Part shown: positions 61,463 to 64,000 of the stretch, piece by piece | Layout of the letters: each line of letters starts with the position of its first letter | Numbering within the stretch: the first letter of the stretch is position 1 | Source: Atlantibacter hermannii | GTDB taxonomy: Bacteria > Pseudomonadota > Gammaproteobacteria > Enterobacterales > Enterobacteriaceae | Assembly: GCA_900635495.1 (NCBI GenBank) | Contig: LR134136.1 | Coordinates: 1,736,001 to 1,800,000, forward strand | Length of the DNA: 64,000 nucleotides | Reading direction: 5' to 3' | Notes under the pieces: model-generated | What the model saw: only the letters and a program-made list of their open reading frames with translations | The model's database searches: none | Told to the model about the DNA's origin: nothing | Translations under genes and position numbers: made by a program

Positions 61463-64000
61463 TCAGCCAATTGTCATCAGGCTGGCGTTCCCCCCGGCTG
61501 CGGCGGTATTGACGCTGAGTGAACGTTCAATCCATAACCGCTCCAGCAGCAGATTGGTTTCGCCGCGCGCAAAGCCCTGCACCGACACAATGGCACCGTC
61601 GCGGGCCGCCACGTTCTCACACAGCGTGCGTAGCTGGTCGGAATCACCGTGATAGATCACCGCATCGAAATGCTGGCTCATTAGCGAGTCCGCGCCGGCG
61701 AAATCTATACGCTGGGCCACCGCCGCGGGCAGTTTCGCCGCCAGTTCGCGATGCAGTTTATCTTCCGGCCACAGCGCCCGGCTGGCGCTACTGGTGACGG
61801 CGGCAAGCTGCACCAGCGCGTCCTCTTCGTTATCCGCCAGGCACAGCACCCGTTCACGCGGCAGTAGCGTATAGGTGTTGCGCTCGCCGGTTGGCCCCGG
61901 CAGGACGCGCTGCACCCCGGTCTGTGCCTGTTCGGCCCAGGCTTCACACAGCGCCTTAAGCGCCGGGCGGTTCGCCGCCCATTGCGTCAGCGCCTCGTGC
62001 GGTTGCAGCAGCGTGGCACGCAACTGGCTGTCGGCCGGCAGGCTGTTGTTGCGGTTGAATGTCGTAACCACGGCGTTATCAGGGCGATTCGCCAGCAGGC
62101 GATAAAGATAGAGCGGACCGCCCGCTTTAGGACCGGTGCCGGACAGGCCTTCACCGCCGAACGGCTGAACGCCCACCACTGCGCCGACCATATTGCGGTT
62201 GACGTACATATTGCCGACGCTGGCGCTGCCTGTGACCTGCGCGATGGTTTCATCTATACGGGTATGAACGCCCAGAGTCAGCCCGTAACCCGCCGCGTTG
62301 ATTTGCTCAATCAGCGCAGGGAGGTTGCTGCGGTTGTAACGCACCACGTGCAGCACCGGACCAAACACCTCTTTTTTCAGCTCATCAAAACGCTCAAGCT
62401 CAATCAGGGTCGGTTTGACGAAGGTGCCGCTTTGCCATTCACGGGCGTCGTCCTGATGCTCGCGCACCGCCTGGAAGACCGGACGGCCTTTGGCGCGCAT
62501 CGCCTGAATGTGGTTCTCGATGTTTTCTTTGGCTTCGGCATCAATCACCGGGCCAATATCGGTGGTCAGACGTTCCGGATTACCCATACGACACTCGGCC
62601 ATGGCGCCGCGCAGCATGGTCAGGGTGTGATCGGCAATGTCGTCCTGCAGGCACAGCACGCGTAGTGCCGAGCAGCGCTGGCCGGCGCTGTCGAATGCCG
62701 AGGAGACCACATCCACCACGACCTGCTCAGTAAGGGCAGAGGAGTCGACAATCATGGCGTTCAGTCCACCGGTTTCGGCAATCAGCGGCGTTGGACGGCC
62801 CTGCGGATCGAGACGGGTAGCGATATTACGTTGCAACAGTGTCGCGACCTCGGTCGAGCCGGTGAACATGACGCCGCGCACTCGCTCGTCGCCGGTCAAC
62901 TGCGCGCCGACGGTTTCACCACGACCCGGCAGCAACTGCACAACCCCTGCCGGTACGCCCGCATCCAGAAGAATGCGCACGCCGATGGCGGCAATCAGCG
63001 GCGTTTGCTCGGCGGGTTTCGCCAGTACGCTGTTGCCTGCGGCCAGCGCCGCCGCAACCTGACCGGTAAAGATAGCCAGCGGGAAGTTCCACGGGCTGAT
63101 ACAAACCACCGGGCCGAGCGGACGATGGGTTTCGTTGTCGAAATCATCCCGAACCTGTCCGGCGTAGTAGCGCAGGAAGTCCACCGCTTCGCGCACTTCA
63201 GCAATGGCATTATTGAAGGTTTTCCCCGCTTCGCGTACCAGCACGCCAATCAGGGTTTGCATCTGGTCTTCCATCAGCACAGCCGCGCGCTCCAGAATAG
63301 CGGCTCGCTCCTGTGGCGGTGTCGCAAACCAGATCGGTGCATGGTTCACCGCACTTTGCAGCGCCAGGTTGACCTCATCCGGCGTGGTTTCGCGGGTATA
63401 GCCCACAATGTCCAGCGGTTCTGCCGGGTTGACCACCGGCGACATTTCGCCCTCCTGAACGGTGTCTTCCAGGATCGGCTGAGCCAGCCATTTCTGCGCC
63501 GCGCTGTTCAGCAATGCCGATGAGAGCGACGCCAGGCGGTGTTCGTTTGCCAGGTCGATACCGGCGGAGTTGGCGCGTCCGTTACCATACAGATCCACCG
63601 GGCGCGGAATACGCGGATGCGGCAGACCAGGAACACCTTCCTGCGCGGCGAGTTTTTCGACGGCGGCGACAGGGCAGGCCACCAGCTCATCCAGCGGCAG
63701 GGTGGCGTCGGCGATACGGTTAACGAACGAGGTGTTGGCACCGTTTTCCAGCAGGCGGCGCACCAGGTAAGCCAGCAGGGTTTCGTGGGTGCCGACCGGG
63801 GCGTAAATACGGCACGGACGGTTGAGTTTGCCGTCAGCCACTTTACCTACAACCTGCTCGTACAGCGGTTCACCCATGCCGTGCAGGCACTGGAACTCAT
63901 ACTGGCCGGGGTAGTAATTCTGTCCGGCGAGATGATAAATCGCCGACAGCGTATGGGCGTTATGGGTGGCGAACTGCGGATAAATCAGGTTAGGCACTGC
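61463..64000 (-). CDS. putA: Bifunctional proline dehydrogenase / P5C dehydrogenase PutA, C-terminal part
   Basis: PutA oxidises proline to glutamate in two steps, and in enterics it also represses the put genes when not membrane-bound. The frame is open to the right edge. About 846 residues of the expected 1320 are present. They comprise the end of the proline dehydrogenase barrel (YEFQCLHGMGEPLYEQV, RIYAPVGTHETLLAYLVRRLLENGANTSFV) and the whole P5C dehydrogenase domain (SPWNFPLAIFTGQVAAALAAGN, FTGSTEVA, the catalytic Cys in DSAGQRCSALRVLC). The C-terminal lid/oligomerisation domain is also included. The ribbon-helix-helix DNA-binding domain and the divergent putP promoter lie outside the window. 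No frameshift was seen in the part present. Confidence 0.97.
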   Translation of the reverse strand, partial: AVPNLIYPQFATHNAHTLSAIYHLAGQNYYPGQYEFQCLHGMGEPLYEQVVGKVADGKLNRPCRIYAPVGTHETLLAYLVRRLLENGANTSFVNRIADATLPLDELVACPVAAVEKLAAQEGVPGLPHPRIPRPVDLYGNGRANSAGIDLANEHRLASLSSALLNSAAQKWLAQPILEDTVQEGEMSPVVNPAEPLDIVGYTRETTPDEVNLALQSAVNHAPIWFATPPQERAAILERAAVLMEDQMQTLIGVLVREAGKTFNNAIAEVREAVDFLRYYAGQVRDDFDNETHRPLGPVVCISPWNFPLAIFTGQVAAALAAGNSVLAKPAEQTPLIAAIGVRILLDAGVPAGVVQLLPGRGETVGAQLTGDERVRGVMFTGSTEVATLLQRNIATRLDPQGRPTPLIAETGGLNAMIVDSSALTEQVVVDVVSSAFDSAGQRCSALRVLCLQDDIADHTLTMLRGAMAECRMGNPERLTTDIGPVIDAEAKENIENHIQAMRAKGRPVFQAVREHQDDAREWQSGTFVKPTLIELERFDELKKEVFGPVLHVVRYNRSNLPALIEQINAAGYGLTLGVHTRIDETIAQVTGSASVGNMYVNRNMVGAVVGVQPFGGEGLSGTGPKAGGPLYLYRLLANRPDNAVVTTFNRNNSLPADSQLRATLLQPHEALTQWAANRPALKALCEAWAEQAQTGVQRVLPGPTGERNTYTLLPRERVLCLADNEEDALVQLAAVTSSASRALWPEDKLHRELAAKLPAAVAQRIDFAGADSLMSQHFDAVIYHGDSDQLRTLCENVAARDGAIVSVQGFARGETNLLLERLWIERSLSVNTAAAGGNASLMTIG

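Noticed and set aside
1..64000. CRISPR array, insertion sequence or prophage
   Set aside because: No regularly spaced repeats, transposase, integrase or phage structural genes were found among the open frames. The window is almost entirely backbone plus one sugar-use/glycan segment.

Overview
The window is chromosomal DNA of a gamma-proteobacterium of the order Enterobacterales, family Enterobacteriaceae. Gene content and order closely follow the Escherichia coli stretch from cmoM-mukFEB through ompF, pepN, pyrD, fabA, ompA, helD and serT to wrbA, rutR and putA. Protein sequences differ enough from E. coli to suggest a relative of the Enterobacter/Kosakonia/Klebsiella type. That genus-level guess is an inference, not something read from a marker gene.

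Layout. (1) 1-6.8 kb: the 3' end of cmoM and the condensin operon mukF-mukE-mukB. mukB is interrupted by a single extra C at 5342-5345. (2) 7.0-10.3 kb: ldtD, mepK and gloC (cell-wall crosslinking, murein hydrolysis, glyoxalase II). (3) 10.4-16.2 kb: aspC, ompF, asnS and pncB on the minus strand. (4) 16.5-21 kb: pepN, a frameshifted solitary ssuE (the rest of the ssu sulfonate operon is absent) and pyrD. (5) 21-33.9 kb: zapC, ycbX, rlmL, uup, the pqiABC lipid-transport operon, rmf, fabA, lonH and matP. (6) 34-46.7 kb: ompA, sulA with a clear LexA box, sxy, yccS/yccF, helD, mgsA, csgI(yccT), yccU, hspQ, rlmI, yccX, tusE, yccA and tRNA-Ser(UGA) serT.

(7) 46.8-55.2 kb is the accessory part, lying immediately downstream of serT. 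It holds a PglL/WaaL-type oligosaccharide transferase broken by one extra A. Next to it is a self-contained beta-glucoside utilisation locus: a LacI-family repressor divergent from PTS IIB-IIC, 6-phospho-beta-glucosidase, IIA and a LamB-type sugar porin. The divergent promoter region has two LacI-type operators and a CRP-like site. (8) 55.2-64 kb: a DgcP-like diguanylate cyclase, agp, yccJ, wrbA, a possible small ORF, ymdF, an EamA-family exporter directly upstream of rutR where E. coli has the rutABCDEFG operon, an LprI/DUF1311 protein, and the C-terminal two thirds of putA running off the window.

Functionally most of the window is housekeeping: chromosome organisation (MukBEF, MatP, ZapC, SulA), envelope (OmpA, OmpF, LdtD, MepK, Pqi), translation and RNA modification (AsnS, RlmL, RlmI, TusE, serT, Rmf, CmoM) and nucleotide, NAD and fatty-acid synthesis. 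No CRISPR array, insertion sequence or prophage was seen. The most notable sequence-level result is that the three broken genes (mukB, ssuE, the PglL-like gene) each differ from an intact frame by exactly one inserted base in a short homopolymer. This is either a signature of sequencing error or real decay, and it should be settled before any biology is drawn from those genes.
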